From the NCBI GenBank assembly GCA_001899765.1, contig MKWM01000073.1, forward strand, positions 19,129-83,128: a DNA stretch of 64,000 bases, read 5' to 3'. Below the pieces are notes generated by a model that was not told the DNA's origin, did not search any database, and saw only the letters and a program-made list of their open reading frames with translations. The translations under genes were made by a program, and so were the position numbers. Below are positions 27,899 to 39,175 of this stretch, in pieces (positions within the stretch are counted from its first letter, which is position 1; every line of letters starts with the position of its first letter). Origin of the DNA: Thiobacillus sp. 63-78. Lineage in GTDB: Bacteria; Pseudomonadota; Gammaproteobacteria; Burkholderiales; Thiobacillaceae.

Positions 27899-27913
27899 CG
27901 CGGCAAACCATTC

Positions 27914-27991
27914 ACCACAGAGACACAGAGGCACAGAGAAAGGCAAATCAATGCCCTTTCGGGTTTCTCTGTGCCTCTGTGCCTCTGTGGT
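27914..27991. repeat. 28-bp inverted repeat between ddl and ftsQ
   Basis: The left arm at 27914-27941 and the right arm at 27964-27991 are reverse complements with one mismatch, around a 22-base spacer. The arms are built of CACAGAG units. They could form a long hairpin in the ddl-ftsQ mRNA. From memory, similar CCACAGAGGCACAGAG sequences are scattered through many proteobacterial genomes, which would make this a dispersed element. Confidence 0.85.
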
Positions 27992-28004
27992 AAAGAATTT
28001 TGGT

Positions 28005-28937
28005 TCATGCCAGCACCCGGTCGGGCATAAACGTCTGCTCCAGGATTTTCAGGCACAAGGCATCAAAATCCAGCCCTGCGACACGCGCGGCCATCGGCAC
28101 CAGACTGTGGTCGGTCATGCCGGGCGAAGTATTCATTTCCAGCAGATAGGGATTGCCGAGACTGTCCAGCATCACGTCGACCCGTCCCCACCCGCATCCG
28201 CCGATCAGACGGAACGCCTCCAGCGCCAGCTGCCGCAATGCCATTTCCTGGGCGTCCGGAAGGCCTGCCGGGCAATGGTAGCGGGTGTCGTCGCGCAGAT
28301 ATTTGGCCTCGAAATCGTAGAAAGCCCGGTCCTGCGCAGGTTCCAGTCGAATCAGGGGCAGCGCGGTCGTGCCGAGAATCCCGACGGTGAACTCGGCACC
28401 GTCGATGAATTTCTCCGCCAGGACCAGCGAGTCGTGTTCGGCGGCCGTTTCATAGGCCGCCTGCAGCGTACCCGGCTCCGTCACTTTGCTCATGCCGATG
28501 CTCGATCCCTCGCGCGCGGGTTTCACGAAAATCGGCAGGCCAAGTTTCTTTTCCGTCGCGGCGAAATCGCTTGCCGCGTCAAGGATGTCCCAGTCGGCCG
28601 TCGGCAGGCCGGCAGCGCGCCACAACAGCTTGGTGCGCCACTTGTCCATGCCGATGGCCGAAGCCATCACGCCGCTGCCGGTGTAGGGAATATCCAGCAG
28701 TTCGAGCGCGCCCTGCATGCAGCCATCCTCGCCGTAGCGTCCATGCAGCGCAATGAACACGCGGTCGAACTCACCCGAGATGAGATCGCCGAGATTGCGT
28801 GTGGCCGGATCGAATGCGTGCGCATCGACGCCTTGCCGGGTCAATGCCGCCAGCACCGCCGCCCCGCTGTTGAGCGACACCGGCCGCTCGGCCGAGGTGC
28901 CGCCCAGCATCACGGCGACTTTTCCAAACTTGCTCAC
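28005..28937 (-). CDS. ddl: D-alanine--D-alanine ligase
   Basis: A 310-residue ATP-grasp enzyme of the DdlB type that makes the D-Ala-D-Ala dipeptide for peptidoglycan. The N-terminal [14 protein letters not shown] motif (about 13-26), the HGRYGEDG loop near 65-72, [11 protein letters not shown] near 140-150 and the C-terminal [16 protein letters not shown] block are all present. It starts with GTG, overlapping the murB stop (GTGA). The gap to ftsQ carries the long inverted repeat. Confidence 0.98.
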   Translation of the reverse strand: MSKFGKVAVMLGGTSAERPVSLNSGAAVLAALTRQGVDAHAFDPATRNLGDLISGEFDRVFIALHGRYGEDGCMQGALELLDIPYTGSGVMASAIGMDKWRTKLLWRAAGLPTADWDILDAASDFAATEKKLGLPIFVKPAREGSSIGMSKVTEPGTLQAAYETAAEHDSLVLAEKFIDGAEFTVGILGTTALPLIRLEPAQDRAFYDFEAKYLRDDTRYHCPAGLPDAQEMALRQLALEAFRLIGGCGWGRVDVMLDSLGNPYLLEMNTSPGMTDHSLVPMAARVAGLDFDALCLKILEQTFMPDRVLA

Positions 28938-29905
28938 TGCCGTTCTCCAATAATTCGCACTTCGCGGATCAGCTGCACGTTGGTACGCGCCTCCACGGTG
29001 CCCTCCACATGTTCGATCAGGCGTTCGATATCAGTCGCCGTGGCGTTGCCCAGGTTGACGATGAAATTGGCGTGCTTGACCGATACCTGCGCGCCGCCGA
29101 TCCTGTAACCCTTGAGGCCGCAAACCTCGATCAGCCGGGCCGCGTGATCGCCCGGAGGGTTGCGAAACACGGAGCCGGCACTGGGCAGGTTCAGCGGCTG
29201 CGAAGCGATGCGTTTTTTCAGAAGCGCCTTGATCGTTTCACGCGAGGCCGCGCCGTCGCCGCGGGCCAGGCGGAACCAGCCGCCGATGAACCATTCCTGC
29301 TGCGCGTGCTTCAGCGCCACATGGCGATAGCCTGTGACGTACTCGTCCGGCCGCCGTTCGTTCAACTGCCCCTGACGGTCGAGCGTCAGCACCTGCACCA
29401 GCTTGTCCCAGGTTTCGCTGCCGTAACAGCCGGCATTCATGGCCATCGCGCCGCCGACGGTGCCGGGGATGCCCGCCCAGAACTCGCCGCCGACCAGATC
29501 GTGATTGGCGGCAAAGCGCGCCAGCTTGGGGGCCGCCACGCCCGCCTGGGCGTACACCAGCGCCGTGTCGAGTTCCAGCGGTGCGGGGGGAAACCCATGC
29601 GTGCGACTTTCGATCGCCAGTTTTTTCAGCACGCCGTGCAGCAGGATCACGACTCCAGCCACGCCGCCGTCGCGCACCAGCAGATTGCTGCCAAGGCCCA
29701 CCATGTGGATATCCTCGCGGGCCGGAATCGACCGGATCAGCCAGATCAGATCCTCGAGGTCTGCCGGCACATAGACCCGTTGCGCGGCGCCGCCTGCGCG
29801 CCACGACACATATTTCTTCATCGGTTCGTTGTAGAAGGAACGTCCGCGCAGCACGGGCATGCCGCCCGTCATGTCGATCTCGCTCATGCGATAGTCATGC
29901 CGCAT
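28934..29905 (-). CDS. murB: MurB, UDP-N-acetylenolpyruvoylglucosamine reductase
   Basis: A 323-residue FAD enzyme that reduces UDP-GlcNAc-enolpyruvate to UDP-MurNAc. The FAD-binding region shows [19 protein letters not shown] (about 69-87) and [18 protein letters not shown] (about 142-159). SAGSVFRNP near 251-259 carries the catalytic Ser. It is the shorter type of MurB. It starts at 29905, overlapping the murC stop by 11 bases, and ends on the ddl start. Internal ATGs at codons 7 and 12 are possible alternatives. Confidence 0.97.
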   Translation of the reverse strand: MRHDYRMSEIDMTGGMPVLRGRSFYNEPMKKYVSWRAGGAAQRVYVPADLEDLIWLIRSIPAREDIHMVGLGSNLLVRDGGVAGVVILLHGVLKKLAIESRTHGFPPAPLELDTALVYAQAGVAAPKLARFAANHDLVGGEFWAGIPGTVGGAMAMNAGCYGSETWDKLVQVLTLDRQGQLNERRPDEYVTGYRHVALKHAQQEWFIGGWFRLARGDGAASRETIKALLKKRIASQPLNLPSAGSVFRNPPGDHAARLIEVCGLKGYRIGGAQVSVKHANFIVNLGNATATDIERLIEHVEGTVEARTNVQLIREVRIIGERQ

Positions 29906-31304
29906 GGTTTGCGCTCCCGGCAGATTCCGAACCCAGGGCCGGCGCCACCTGGCCGATGCTGCCGGCTCCCATCACCAGCACCACGTCACCCGCCCGCGCG
30001 AGGTCACGCACCGCGGCGGGCACATCGGCCACGTTTTCCACGAATACCGGCTCGACCTTGCCGGCCACCCGCACCGCGCGTGCCAGTGCGCGCCCATCGG
30101 CCGCCACGAGGGGCGTCTCACCCGCGGGATACACTTCGGTCAGCACCAGCGCATCGGTTTCCGACAGCACTTTCACAAAATCCTCGAAACAGTCGCGCGT
30201 ACGCGTGAAGCGATGTGGCTGGAATACCAGCACCAGCCGCCGCCCGGGAAAAGTACCGCGCGCCGCAGCGAGCGTGGCCGCCATTTCGACCGGGTGATGG
30301 CCATAATCGTCGACCAGGCAATACCGTCCGCCCCCTTTCGCGGGCAGCTCGCCGTAGCGCTGGAAACGCCGGCCGACACCATGAAACTCGGCCAGCGCCT
30401 TGACGATGGCGGCGTCACTGGCATCCACCTCGGTGGCCACGGCGATCGCCGCCAGGGCATTCAGTACGTTATGCATGCCCGGGTGATTCAGCACCACGTC
30501 AAGATCGGCCATGCCTTCGCGCTTGACCCTGAAATGCATGCGCCCGTGTTCGAAGTACGGATCGACCGCACGCACCTGCGCGGCCTCATCGAAACCATAA
30601 GTGGTGATCGGCTTGCTGATGCGCGGCATGATTTCGCGCACGTTCGGATCGTCGAGACATAGCACCGCCATGCCATAGAAAGGCAAGCGCTGGCAGAAAT
30701 CGACGAATGCCTGTTTCAGGCGCTCGAAATCATGGCCATAGGTATCCATGTGATCGGCGTCGATGTTGGTGACGATCGCGATCACCGGGGTGAGATACAG
30801 GAACGAGGCATCCGATTCGTCGGCCTCGGCCACCAGGAAATCGCCCTTGCCGAGACGCGCGTTGGTCCCGGCGGCGGTCAGTTTGCCGCCGATCACATAG
30901 GTCGGGTCCATCCCGGCTTCACCGAGAATGCTGGCAACCAGACTGGTGGTCGTGGTCTTGCCGTGCGTGCCGGCGATCGCAATGCCCTGGCGCAAACGCA
31001 TCAGCTCGGCCAGCATCAATGCGCGCGGCACGATGGGAATTTTCTTCTCGCGCGCCGCGATCACTTCGGGATTGTCATCCCGCACGGCGGTCGAGGTGAC
31101 CACGACATCCGTGTCTGCAATATGTTGAACCGAATGGCCGCGATGGATCTGCGCGCCCAGCCGGGACAGCCGCTGCGTCACGACATTGTCGGCCAGGTCG
31201 GAGCCCGACACGGCATAGCCCAGGTTCAGCAACACTTCGGCAATGCCGCTCATGCCGACCCCGCCGATGCCTACAAAATGGATGCGCTTGACGGCATGTT
31301 TCAT
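29895..31304 (-). CDS. murC: MurC, UDP-MurNAc--L-alanine ligase
   Basis: A 469-residue ligase adding L-Ala to UDP-MurNAc. The N-terminal Rossmann fold ([18 protein letters not shown], about 7-24), the ATP loop [10 protein letters not shown] near 117-126, the central [11 protein letters not shown] block and the C-terminal domain with [11 protein letters not shown] near 310-320 are as expected. The ATG at 31304 overlaps the murG stop by 4 bases. It lies between murG and murB, the usual order. Confidence 0.98.
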   Translation of the reverse strand: MKHAVKRIHFVGIGGVGMSGIAEVLLNLGYAVSGSDLADNVVTQRLSRLGAQIHRGHSVQHIADTDVVVTSTAVRDDNPEVIAAREKKIPIVPRALMLAELMRLRQGIAIAGTHGKTTTTSLVASILGEAGMDPTYVIGGKLTAAGTNARLGKGDFLVAEADESDASFLYLTPVIAIVTNIDADHMDTYGHDFERLKQAFVDFCQRLPFYGMAVLCLDDPNVREIMPRISKPITTYGFDEAAQVRAVDPYFEHGRMHFRVKREGMADLDVVLNHPGMHNVLNALAAIAVATEVDASDAAIVKALAEFHGVGRRFQRYGELPAKGGGRYCLVDDYGHHPVEMAATLAAARGTFPGRRLVLVFQPHRFTRTRDCFEDFVKVLSETDALVLTEVYPAGETPLVAADGRALARAVRVAGKVEPVFVENVADVPAAVRDLARAGDVVLVMGAGSIGQVAPALGSESAGSANHAA

Positions 31305-32488
31305 TCTGCAAGCACCTCGCAAATGGTGGCGACGCGCGTGGTGGCATCAGGCCGGGCCAACGCGCGCGCCTTGTCTCCCATGGCGGCGAGCAGGGGGCGA
31401 TCAAGCCCGCCGATCAGCGCCGCCAGACTGTCCGCAGTCAGGTCTTTCTGCTGGATCAGCCATGCAGCGCCGGCGTCGGCGAGAAATTCGGCATTGCCCG
31501 TCTGATGGTCGTCCACGGCGAAGGGAAAAGGCACCAGTACCGCAGGCACGCCGGCACAGGCCAGTTCGGCGATCGTCATGGCCCCGGCGCGGCAAATGGC
31601 GACATCGCAATCCCGGTAGGCCGCCGCCATATCCTCGATGTAGTCGCGCACGTCGGCCACGATTCCGGCGGCGGCGTAGTGTGCGCGCAGGGCATCGACA
31701 TGCTGCCGGCCCGACTGATGGACGACCTGTGGACGTTTATCCGCGGGCAGCAGGGCAAGTGCCTGCGGCACCCGCTCGTTCAGGGCCTGCGCGCCGAGAC
31801 TGCCGCCCACGACCAGCAGGCGGAACGGGCCGGTGCGACCGGCATACCGGCTGCCTGCCGCCGCGGCGATGTCGGCGCGTACCGGATTGCCCACCCACTC
31901 GGTCGTTACCCGGCGACACGGAATCGGCTTGTCGTGCCCATGCGTGAACACCCCGGGAAAGGCGGTCAACACACGATCGGCCAGGCAGGCCAGGACACGG
32001 TTGGTCAGGCCGCCGACCGAATTCTGTTCGTGGATGACCAGCGGCTTGTTCAGCAGGCTTGCCATCATGCCGCCGGGAAAGGCGGTATAGCCGCCCATGC
32101 CCAGCACGACGTCAGGCCTGCGCTGCAGAATGGCCCACAGGCTTTGCCAGAAGGCCATCAGCAACGTCAGCGGCAGCAGCAATTTCCGCAGCAGACCTTT
32201 TCCGCGCACACCACTCATGCTGATCCATACCATGTCGATGCCGGCCGCCGGCGCCACGCGCGCTTCCAGCCCGGCCCGGGTGCCCAGCCAGAACACTTCC
32301 CAGCCGCGCGCGCGCAGGGCGTCGGCCACCGCGAGCGCAGGGTAGACATGGCCGCCGGTGCCGCCGGCCATGACCATGAGGGTACGGTTGAGTCGGTTTG
32401 GGCGGGCAGCGCCCACGTTCGCCCCCTCTCCCGCAAGCGGGAGAGGGTTGGGGAGAGGGAAAGGTGGCCGAACAGCCATGGCATCCAT
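31301..32488 (-). CDS. murG: MurG transferase with repeat-derived N-terminal extension
   Basis: Makes lipid II by adding GlcNAc to lipid I at the inner face of the membrane. The family start [19 protein letters not shown] appears only at about residue 37. Later motifs [19 protein letters not shown] and [21 protein letters not shown] (split here for reading) are intact. The frame opens at an ATG that overlaps the ftsW stop (TGATG), giving 395 residues instead of about 355-365. The extra N-terminus includes residues encoded by a palindromic element (32398-32459). Translation might instead start near residue 38, but no good ribosome-binding site is seen there. Confidence 0.95.
   Translation of the reverse strand: MDAMAVRPPFPLPNPLPLAGEGANVGAARPNRLNRTLMVMAGGTGGHVYPALAVADALRARGWEVFWLGTRAGLEARVAPAAGIDMVWISMSGVRGKGLLRKLLLPLTLLMAFWQSLWAILQRRPDVVLGMGGYTAFPGGMMASLLNKPLVIHEQNSVGGLTNRVLACLADRVLTAFPGVFTHGHDKPIPCRRVTTEWVGNPVRADIAAAAGSRYAGRTGPFRLLVVGGSLGAQALNERVPQALALLPADKRPQVVHQSGRQHVDALRAHYAAAGIVADVRDYIEDMAAAYRDCDVAICRAGAMTIAELACAGVPAVLVPFPFAVDDHQTGNAEFLADAGAAWLIQQKDLTADSLAALIGGLDRPLLAAMGDKARALARPDATTRVATICEVLAE
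32398..32459. repeat. ~60-bp palindromic element, copy A (murG 5' end)
   Basis: The core is CCCCCTCTCCCGC and GCGGGAGAGGG closing a short AA loop, then TTGGGGAGAGGG. It is preceded by TTGGGCGGGCAGCGCCCACG. It matches copy B at 33658-33714 over nearly the whole length. It lies inside the open frame of murG and encodes Pro/Leu/Gly-rich residues at the N-terminus. Confidence 0.85.
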
Positions 32489-33645
32489 CAAAACGTCTTC
32501 CCCCGCATCATCTGCCGGTGTTCCCAGTCGATGCGCAACAGGATGGCGACCGCCAGACAGTTGGCGATGATGCCGCTGCCGCCGAACGACAGGAAAGGCA
32601 GCGTGAGACCCTTGGTCGGCAAGAGGCCGACATTCACGCCCATGTTGATGAGTGCCTGCACGCCGATCCAGATGCCGATGCCCTGCGCCACCAGCGCGCA
32701 GAAGTTGCGCTCCAGCTGCGCGGCACGATGGCCGATCAGAAAGGCCTTGACGATCAGCCAGCCGAACAGGGCAATCACCACTGCCACGCCAATGAAGCCG
32801 AACTCTTCGGCAATCACTGCCAGCAGGAAATCGGTGTGCGCTTCGGGCAGATAGAACAGCTTCTCGATACTGCCGCCCAGTCCGAGGCCCAGCCATTCGC
32901 CGCGGCCGAAGGCAATCAGCGCATGCGACAGCTGATACCCCTTGCCATACGGATCGGCGAACGGATCCATGAAACCGAGCACGCGTTGCAGCCGGTAGGG
33001 TGACGTCAGGATCAGCAGGACAAAGCCGACCAGCAGCACCACCACCAGGGCGGCGAATACTTTCCAGTTGAGCCCGCCGAGGAAGAGAATCCCCATGGCA
33101 ATGGAGATGATGACGACGAACGCGCCAAAATCCGGCTCGCGCAGCAACAGCGCACCGACCACCAGCATGACGGCGGCCATGGGCAGGAAGCCTTTCCTGA
33201 AATCGTACATGAAGGCCGCTTTGCGCGTGGTGTAATCGGCGGCATACAGTACCGCGAGGAATTTCATCAACTCGGACGGCTGCAGATTGGCGAAGCCAAG
33301 CGGAATCCAGCGACGGCTTCCGTTGACCTCGCGCCCCAAATGGGGGATCAGCACGACCACCAGCAACAGCAGGCCGACGAGGAAGAGGTAGGGCGCCGCC
33401 TGTTGCCATACCCGCATCGGCACCCTGAATGCCGCCACGCCGGCGCCGATGCCCATCACTATGAAAATACCTTGCCGCAGCAGATAGTACTCACCATTGT
33501 GATGGGTGTAGCGTGCCGCTTCCGCAATCGCGATCGAGGCGGAATACACCATCACCAGGCCAATCGCCAGCAAGCCCATGGCGAGCCACAGCAGGCTGAA
33601 ATCGAGTTCGGCGCTGGGTTGGGGGGCACGCGCAGCGTACAGCAT
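32488..33645 (-). CDS. ftsW: FtsW, septal peptidoglycan polymerase (SEDS)
   Basis: A 385-residue protein with about ten membrane helices from the SEDS family. FtsW polymerises glycan strands together with FtsI at the septum. The stretches [21 protein letters not shown] (split for reading, about 110-130) and the C-terminal [18 protein letters not shown] are characteristic. It starts 2 bases after the extended murD stop and ends on the murG start. Both junctions flank copies of the same palindromic element. Confidence 0.98.
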   Translation of the reverse strand: MLYAARAPQPSAELDFSLLWLAMGLLAIGLVMVYSASIAIAEAARYTHHNGEYYLLRQGIFIVMGIGAGVAAFRVPMRVWQQAAPYLFLVGLLLLVVVLIPHLGREVNGSRRWIPLGFANLQPSELMKFLAVLYAADYTTRKAAFMYDFRKGFLPMAAVMLVVGALLLREPDFGAFVVIISIAMGILFLGGLNWKVFAALVVVLLVGFVLLILTSPYRLQRVLGFMDPFADPYGKGYQLSHALIAFGRGEWLGLGLGGSIEKLFYLPEAHTDFLLAVIAEEFGFIGVAVVIALFGWLIVKAFLIGHRAAQLERNFCALVAQGIGIWIGVQALINMGVNVGLLPTKGLTLPFLSFGGSGIIANCLAVAILLRIDWEHRQMMRGKTF

Positions 33646-33647
33646 CG

Positions 33648-35195
33648 TTAGAACGCCTTGGGCGCGCGCAGCGCACGGTTGCCCCCTCCCCCGCCGGCGG
33701 GGGAGGGTTGGGGATGACCATCGACTTGCCCGCTTGCGGGCTTAGTCGACTGGTTAGTAGTTTCACCAGAGGGCTGCGCCGCTCTTTCTGCTGCCAGCCT
33801 GTTCACCGCGTCGATGAAGACTTCGGCGCGATGAACATAGTTGCGGAACATGTCAAAACTGGCGCAGGCCGGCGACAACAGCACGGCATCGCCGGAATAG
33901 GCCAGGCGTTGCGCCTGCGCGACCGCATCGGGCAGGCTGCCAGCCGGATACGTGTCGACGCCGCTGCCGGCAATGGCGGCCGCGATCAGTGGCGCATCAC
34001 GACCGATCAGCACCACTGCGCGGGCATTGGCTGCGACCGCCGCCTTGAGCGGACTGAAATCCTGCCCCTTGCCGTCGCCGCCCAGAATCACCACTGCCTT
34101 GCGCGCTCCCAGCCCATACAATGCCGCTTCGGTCGCGCCGACGTTGGTGCCTTTCGAGTCGTCGTAATACGTCACCCCCTCGATTTCGGCGACTTTCTCC
34201 ACCCGGTGCGGCAATCCCTTGAAGTGCAGCAGTCCGCGCAGCAGGGCTTCCATCGGCAAACCCAGTGCGCGGGTCAGCGCCAGGGCCGCCAGCGCGTTGG
34301 CCGCGTTATGCAGTCCCGCGACCGGGAGCACGGACAACGGCATCAGCATGTCGCCGCCGAGGCAGAGTTCGTCCTCGCACAGACCGAAATTCTCGCCCTT
34401 CGGGCAGCGGTCCAGTCCGAAACTCACCACATGGCGTCCCGTTCGCGCCATGGCAAAGCTGCGTGCATCGTCACGGTTCACCACCTGCACGCCCTCGCCG
34501 TCAAAGATGCGCGCCTTGGCCGCGGCGTAGGTCTCCATGTCGGGATAGCGATCCATATGGTCTTCCGTCACATTGAGGACCGTGGCGGCATCCGCATCGA
34601 GGCAAGTGGTCGTTTCGAGCTGAAAACTGGACAGTTCCAGCACCCACACCTGCGGTGCAGGCGCCGTTCCCTGCTCGATTTCATACAGGGCATCCAGCAC
34701 CGGCAGGCCAATATTGCCGGCGACACAGGCGGTCAGGCCGGCGATGCGGCACATGTCGCCGCACATCGCGGTGACGGTGCTCTTGCCGTTGCTGCCGGTG
34801 ATCGCAATCACCCGCATCGGCCCATTCGGGGGCGTCGCGGCGGCACGCTCGGCATTGATCGCGTGAATGGCGCGCGCGAACAGTTCGACATCCCCCGCCA
34901 CTTCGATGCCCGCGGCCATCGCACGGGCAACGGCCGGTTCGGCCAGCGGCACGCCGGGGCTCACGACCAGCATGTCAGCCGCCTGCAGTTGGGCGTCGTT
35001 GAAGGGACCGGTAAAGAGCGGCACCTGCGGCAGCCATTCCGCCAGATGTGCCGCCCGCGGCGGCGCTGCGCGGCTGTCGGCCACGCTGACCCGCGCCCCG
35101 CGCGCCGCCAGCCAGCGCGCGCACGACATCCCGGTGTCGCCGAGGCCGAGCACGAGAACATTCTTGCCGGAAAGTTTGAGGCTGTCGTAGTTCAT
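33648..35195 (-). CDS. murD: MurD ligase with repeat-derived C-terminal extension
   Basis: Adds D-Glu to UDP-MurNAc-L-Ala. N-terminal [17 protein letters not shown] (about 13-29), ATP loop [12 protein letters not shown] near 127-138 and the C-terminal [10 protein letters not shown] motif are present. Normal MurD proteins end shortly after the [11 protein letters not shown] segment. Here the frame runs on for about 45 residues through a Ser/Thr/Pro-rich stretch and the palindromic element (33658-33714), to total 515 residues. The ATG at 35195 overlaps the mraY stop (ATGA). The extension probably dangles from the C-terminal domain without blocking activity. Confidence 0.95.
   Translation of the reverse strand: MNYDSLKLSGKNVLVLGLGDTGMSCARWLAARGARVSVADSRAAPPRAAHLAEWLPQVPLFTGPFNDAQLQAADMLVVSPGVPLAEPAVARAMAAGIEVAGDVELFARAIHAINAERAAATPPNGPMRVIAITGSNGKSTVTAMCGDMCRIAGLTACVAGNIGLPVLDALYEIEQGTAPAPQVWVLELSSFQLETTTCLDADAATVLNVTEDHMDRYPDMETYAAAKARIFDGEGVQVVNRDDARSFAMARTGRHVVSFGLDRCPKGENFGLCEDELCLGGDMLMPLSVLPVAGLHNAANALAALALTRALGLPMEALLRGLLHFKGLPHRVEKVAEIEGVTYYDDSKGTNVGATEAALYGLGARKAVVILGGDGKGQDFSPLKAAVAANARAVVLIGRDAPLIAAAIAGSGVDTYPAGSLPDAVAQAQRLAYSGDAVLLSPACASFDMFRNYVHRAEVFIDAVNRLAAERAAQPSGETTNQSTKPASGQVDGHPQPSPAGGGGGNRALRAPKAF
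33658..33714. repeat. ~60-bp palindromic element, copy B (murD 3' end)
   Basis: The core CCCCCTCCCCCGC pairs with GCGGGGGAGGG and is followed by TTGGGGA. The upstream flank TTGGGCGCGCGCAGCGCACG resembles that of copy A. It forms the last ~20 codons of the murD open frame (Pro/Gly/Ala-rich). The two copies differ mainly by compensating changes within the stem, as expected for an element conserved as a hairpin. Confidence 0.85.
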
Positions 35196-36277
35196 CTCAG
35201 CTTCAGGCTCGACAACCCGATCAGTATCAGCATCATCGAAATGATCCAGAATCGCACGACCACCTGATTTTCCTTCCAGCCTTTCAATTCGTAGTGATGA
35301 TGGATAGGCGCCATCCGGAATATCCGCTTGCCGGTCAGCTTGAACGAAGCGACCTGCACCATGACGGACAGGGTTTCCGCCACGAAGACGCCGCACATGA
35401 TGAAGAGAACGATTTCCTGCCGCACGATGACGGCCACCACACCGAGCGCGGCACCGAGGGCCAGCGCGCCGACGTCGCCCATGAAGACTTCCGCCGGATA
35501 GGCGTTGAACCACAGGAAGGCCAGTCCCGCGCCGGCCATCGCCGCGCAGAACACCGCAAGTTCGCCCGCGCCGGGGATATGCGGCAATCCGAGGTATTTC
35601 GAGAACACTGCGTTGCCGGCGACATAGGAAAAAATCGCCAGGGCGGAGGCCACCATCACGGTCGGCAGGATGGCCAGCCCGTCGAGGCCATCGGTCAGGT
35701 TGACCGCATTGCTCGATCCGACGATGACAAAATAGGTCAGCGCGATGAAGCCCGCGGCCGATAACGGAATCGTGGCATGTTTGAGGAAAGGAATGATGAG
35801 CTCGGTGTGCGCCGGCAGCGTGGCGCTGTGCCACAGATAGGCCGCGGCCGCGAAACCGATCACCGACTGCCAGAAATACTTCCAGCGCGACGGCAGCCCG
35901 CGCGAGTTCTTCTCGACCACCTTGCGCCAGTCGTCGATCCAGCCAATGACGCCAAAACCCAGCAGGGTGAACAGCGCCACCCAGACATAGTCATTGGACA
36001 GGTCGGCCCACAGCAGCGTGGTGACCGTGACCGACACCAGGATCAGCGCGCCGCCCATGGTCGGCGTGCCGGCCTTGACCAGATGGGTCTGCGGGCCGTC
36101 GCTGCGCACCGACTGGCCGATTTTCAGCGCGGCCAGCTTGCGGATCATGGCCGGCCCCACAATGAAGGAAATCGTCAACGCCGTGAGGGTGGCGAGCACG
36201 GTACGCAGTGTCAGGTAACCGAAGACGTTGAATACCCGAACGTCCTGGCCAAGATGCTGAAACAGCCACAAGAGCAT
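35192..36277 (-). CDS. mraY: MraY phospho-MurNAc-pentapeptide transferase
   Basis: A 361-residue membrane enzyme that attaches the muropeptide to undecaprenyl phosphate, forming lipid I. About ten membrane helices are visible. The family motifs are [13 protein letters not shown] (about 69-81), the DD pair in [20 protein letters not shown] near 190-200, and [13 protein letters not shown] near 322-334. The ATG at 36277 gives the family N-terminus (MLLWLFQHL). It begins 1 base after the murF stop. Confidence 0.99.
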   Translation of the reverse strand: MLLWLFQHLGQDVRVFNVFGYLTLRTVLATLTALTISFIVGPAMIRKLAALKIGQSVRSDGPQTHLVKAGTPTMGGALILVSVTVTTLLWADLSNDYVWVALFTLLGFGVIGWIDDWRKVVEKNSRGLPSRWKYFWQSVIGFAAAAYLWHSATLPAHTELIIPFLKHATIPLSAAGFIALTYFVIVGSSNAVNLTDGLDGLAILPTVMVASALAIFSYVAGNAVFSKYLGLPHIPGAGELAVFCAAMAGAGLAFLWFNAYPAEVFMGDVGALALGAALGVVAVIVRQEIVLFIMCGVFVAETLSVMVQVASFKLTGKRIFRMAPIHHHYELKGWKENQVVVRFWIISMMLILIGLSSLKLR

Positions 36278-36278
36278 G

Positions 36279-37661
36279 TCAGTGTTCTCCCTGTCCCGGC
36301 CGCGACGCCACCGGCTCTTCCGCAAAGCTGTTGACCACGCGCTCCATCTGCATGAAACGCGAGCCTTTCACCAATACAGTGGTATCGGGCGCCAATGCGT
36401 TTTCGAGTTCGGCGAGCAGTTCCTGGATGCGCTCGAAATGCATCGCGCCCACACCAAAGGCGCTCACCGCTTCTTTCGTCAGGTCACCCAGCGCGAGCAG
36501 CCGGTTCACCCCCGCCGCACGGGCCGCCTGCCCGATCTGCGCGTGCAGGCGCGCAGCGTCGCTGCCCAGTTCGCCCATGTCGCCCAGCACCAGGATTTTC
36601 GTGCCGGCTTGCTGCGCCAATACGGCCAGCGCCGCCTTGACCGAGTCGGGGTTGGCGTTGTAGGTATCGTCGATGAAGGTGCTGCCATGCAGCGCGGGCT
36701 TTCTTTGCAGGCGGCTTTTTACACCGTTGAAACCAGACAGGCCGGCGACCATGCTGGAGTGGCTGACATTCAGCGCGAACGCGGCAGCCGCGGCGGCGAG
36801 CGCATTCATCGCGTTGTGCTCGCCCGGAACCTGCAAGGGAATGTCCAGGATCGTATCGGGAAGCGCGAGCGCCAGAACGGAACCAAATCCGCGGGGCTGG
36901 CAGTGCGCGTGCACGGCAGCCGGGCGCCTGAGGCCGAAATCGACGATGCGGCGTTGCGCATTGGCTTCGCGCCACAACCCGGCATGCGGGTCGTCGGCGT
37001 TGTAGACCGCGATGCCGGCATCCGGCAAGCCATTGAAGATTTCGCCCTTGGCGCGTGCGATATTCTCAATCGAGCCCAGGAAGCCGATATGTGCGGACAA
37101 GGCATTATTGACGACCGCCACATCGGGGCGGGCCAGGCGCGTCAGATAATCGATTTCGCCCCGATGGTTCATGCCCATTTCCAGTACGGCGTATTGGTGT
37201 GTCTCACGCAGACGCAGCAGCATCAGCGGCAAACCGATGTCATTGTTGAGATTGCCTTCGGTATGCAGCACGGCAGCGTCCGATCCGGCTTCCACCCGCA
37301 GGATCGCCGCCAGCATTTCCTTGACGGTGGTCTTGCCGTTGCTGCCGGTGATGGCGACTACCGGCATGACGAAGCGTCGGCGCCAGGCGGCGGCCAGCGT
37401 GCCGAGCGCCAGGCGTGTGTCGTCGACGCGCAGGGCACCGAAAATATCCGGTGCCTGCGCAGGGTCCAGCACCACGCCGACCGCGCCTTGCTGCAGCGCC
37501 TGGGCGGCAAAACGGCCGCCGTCGAATCTTTCGCCGCGTAAGGCAATGAACAGGTCGCCCGGTTGAATCGTGCGGCTGTCGGTCGACACGCGCAGCACGT
37601 CAGCGTCCTCCCCCGCAAACGGAACAGCCAGCATGGCCGCGGCTTCGGAAACGCGCATCAT
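36279..37661 (-). CDS. murF: MurF, UDP-MurNAc-tripeptide--D-Ala-D-Ala ligase
   Basis: A 460-residue ligase that completes the UDP-MurNAc pentapeptide. The ATP loop [14 protein letters not shown] is near 104-117, [13 protein letters not shown] near 153-165 and [15 protein letters not shown] near 315-330. The ATG at 37661, just after the murE stop, was chosen; a GTG six codons upstream (37679) overlapping murE is an alternative. The N-terminal [21 protein letters not shown] segment recognises the nucleotide substrate. Confidence 0.97.
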   Translation of the reverse strand: MMRVSEAAAMLAVPFAGEDADVLRVSTDSRTIQPGDLFIALRGERFDGGRFAAQALQQGAVGVVLDPAQAPDIFGALRVDDTRLALGTLAAAWRRRFVMPVVAITGSNGKTTVKEMLAAILRVEAGSDAAVLHTEGNLNNDIGLPLMLLRLRETHQYAVLEMGMNHRGEIDYLTRLARPDVAVVNNALSAHIGFLGSIENIARAKGEIFNGLPDAGIAVYNADDPHAGLWREANAQRRIVDFGLRRPAAVHAHCQPRGFGSVLALALPDTILDIPLQVPGEHNAMNALAAAAAAFALNVSHSSMVAGLSGFNGVKSRLQRKPALHGSTFIDDTYNANPDSVKAALAVLAQQAGTKILVLGDMGELGSDAARLHAQIGQAARAAGVNRLLALGDLTKEAVSAFGVGAMHFERIQELLAELENALAPDTTVLVKGSRFMQMERVVNSFAEEPVASRPGQGEH

Positions 37662-37669
37662 CGGTGTGT

Positions 37670-39175
37670 TCACGTCCACGCCTCCAGCGCTTTCTTCGCC
37701 ACGGTCACATCGGCAAACGGCAAACGTTCGCCGGCGACCTCCTGATAGTCCTCGTGCCCCTTGCCTGCGATCAGCACCACGTCGCCTTGCCGTGCGCCGC
37801 CGATCGCCTCGAAGATGGCGCGCGCGCGGTCAGGCTCGACGTGCGGCTTGCCGTGTGCGCCGGAGAGAATGTCATGGATGATGTCGCGCGGATCTTCATT
37901 GCGCGGATTGTCGCTGGTGATCCAGACGTCGTCGGCGCCATGCGTGGCGGCCTTCCCCATCAGCGGGCGCTTGCCCTTGTCGCGATTTCCGCCGCAGCCG
38001 AAGACGCAGATCAGCCGCCCGTCAGCAGCGATCTCGCGCAATGCGGCGAGTGTCTTGTCGAGCGCATCGGGCGTATGGGCATAATCCACCACCACCAGCG
38101 GATGCTCATTGCCTCCGAGCGTCTGCATCCGTCCAGGCGGCGGCACGATGTGCGCAAGCGCCCGGCAGGCGTCGTCCAGCCCGACATCCGAAACCAGCAA
38201 AGTGGTGAGCACGGCCAGCAGATTGGCCGCATTGAAACGGCCAAGCAGCGGGGCATCGAACTCGGCATTGCCCCAGTCGGTATGAACCTTGAGATGCAGG
38301 CCCGCCTGCGACAGCCGCACCCTTTCCCCCACCACGGCGCCGCGCTGGAATCCATAGCCTGCGATGCGTGCGGGCCGGGTCTCGCTTTCCAGGCGCCGGC
38401 CGAATTCATCATCGACATTGATCACTCCCCACTCCAGCCCGGGCCAGCTGAATAGCCGGGCCTTGGCGTCGGCATAGTGTTCCATGCTGCCGTGGTAATC
38501 GAGATGATCGCGCGAAAGATTGGTCAGTACCGCGACATTGAAGCGGGTGCCGTTGACGCGCCCCTGCGCCAACCCATGCGACGAGACTTCCATCGCACAG
38601 GCGACTGCGCCCTGCTGTCGATAGGCCGCCAGACGCTGCTGCAGTTCGATGGCATCGGGCGTGGTGTTGAGCGTGGGCGTCAGCGCGCCGGGCGCGTCCC
38701 CGACGGCGGGGAAACCGTTGCCGACGGTGCCGATGATGGCTGTTTTCCTGCCCAGACGCGAGAAGGCCTGCGCCGTCCAGTGCGCCACCGATGTCTTGCC
38801 ATTGGTGCCGGTGATGCCGACCATGTGCAGTGCGCGCGATGGCTCGCCGTACACCTGCGCGGCAATCTCGCCAATACGGATTTTCAGCCCGGCCACGCCG
38901 GCGTTGGGAATATCCAGTGCCGGATCCCATTGATAGTGGTCCGCCTCCCACAACACCCCGTCGACACGCTGCGCGACCGCCTGCGCGATGAAATCACGCC
39001 CGTCGCGCATGGTGCCGGGATAGGCGACGAAGACGGTACCGGGCATGGCCTTGCGGCTGTCGCTGGTCAGCTCGCCGACGGCAATGCCAAGGCGCGCCAG
39101 GATGTGGGGAACCGATTCGCGAATGCCCTGGGCGGCGCCCGGGGAGGAAAGACGATGCACGTCTGCCGCGGCCAT
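37670..39175 (-). CDS. murE: MurE, UDP-MurNAc-dipeptide--meso-DAP ligase
   Basis: A 501-residue ligase that adds the third amino acid of the stem peptide. The ATP loop GITGTNGKTSVAHW is near 118-131. The DNPR motif (SDNPRNEDPRDI near 415-426) marks enzymes that use meso-diaminopimelate, so the cell wall should be the normal Gram-negative type. Its ATG shares one base with the ftsI stop (TAATG). It precedes murF by 8 bases or overlaps it, depending on the murF start. Confidence 0.98.
   Translation of the reverse strand: MAAADVHRLSSPGAAQGIRESVPHILARLGIAVGELTSDSRKAMPGTVFVAYPGTMRDGRDFIAQAVAQRVDGVLWEADHYQWDPALDIPNAGVAGLKIRIGEIAAQVYGEPSRALHMVGITGTNGKTSVAHWTAQAFSRLGRKTAIIGTVGNGFPAVGDAPGALTPTLNTTPDAIELQQRLAAYRQQGAVACAMEVSSHGLAQGRVNGTRFNVAVLTNLSRDHLDYHGSMEHYADAKARLFSWPGLEWGVINVDDEFGRRLESETRPARIAGYGFQRGAVVGERVRLSQAGLHLKVHTDWGNAEFDAPLLGRFNAANLLAVLTTLLVSDVGLDDACRALAHIVPPPGRMQTLGGNEHPLVVVDYAHTPDALDKTLAALREIAADGRLICVFGCGGNRDKGKRPLMGKAATHGADDVWITSDNPRNEDPRDIIHDILSGAHGKPHVEPDRARAIFEAIGGARQGDVVLIAGKGHEDYQEVAGERLPFADVTVAKKALEAWT

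Noticed and set aside
33648..35834. Open frame upstream of the murD ATG, reading into mraY
   Set aside because: The upstream part is out of frame with mraY and lacks homology; murD begins at 35195 on a coupled ATG.
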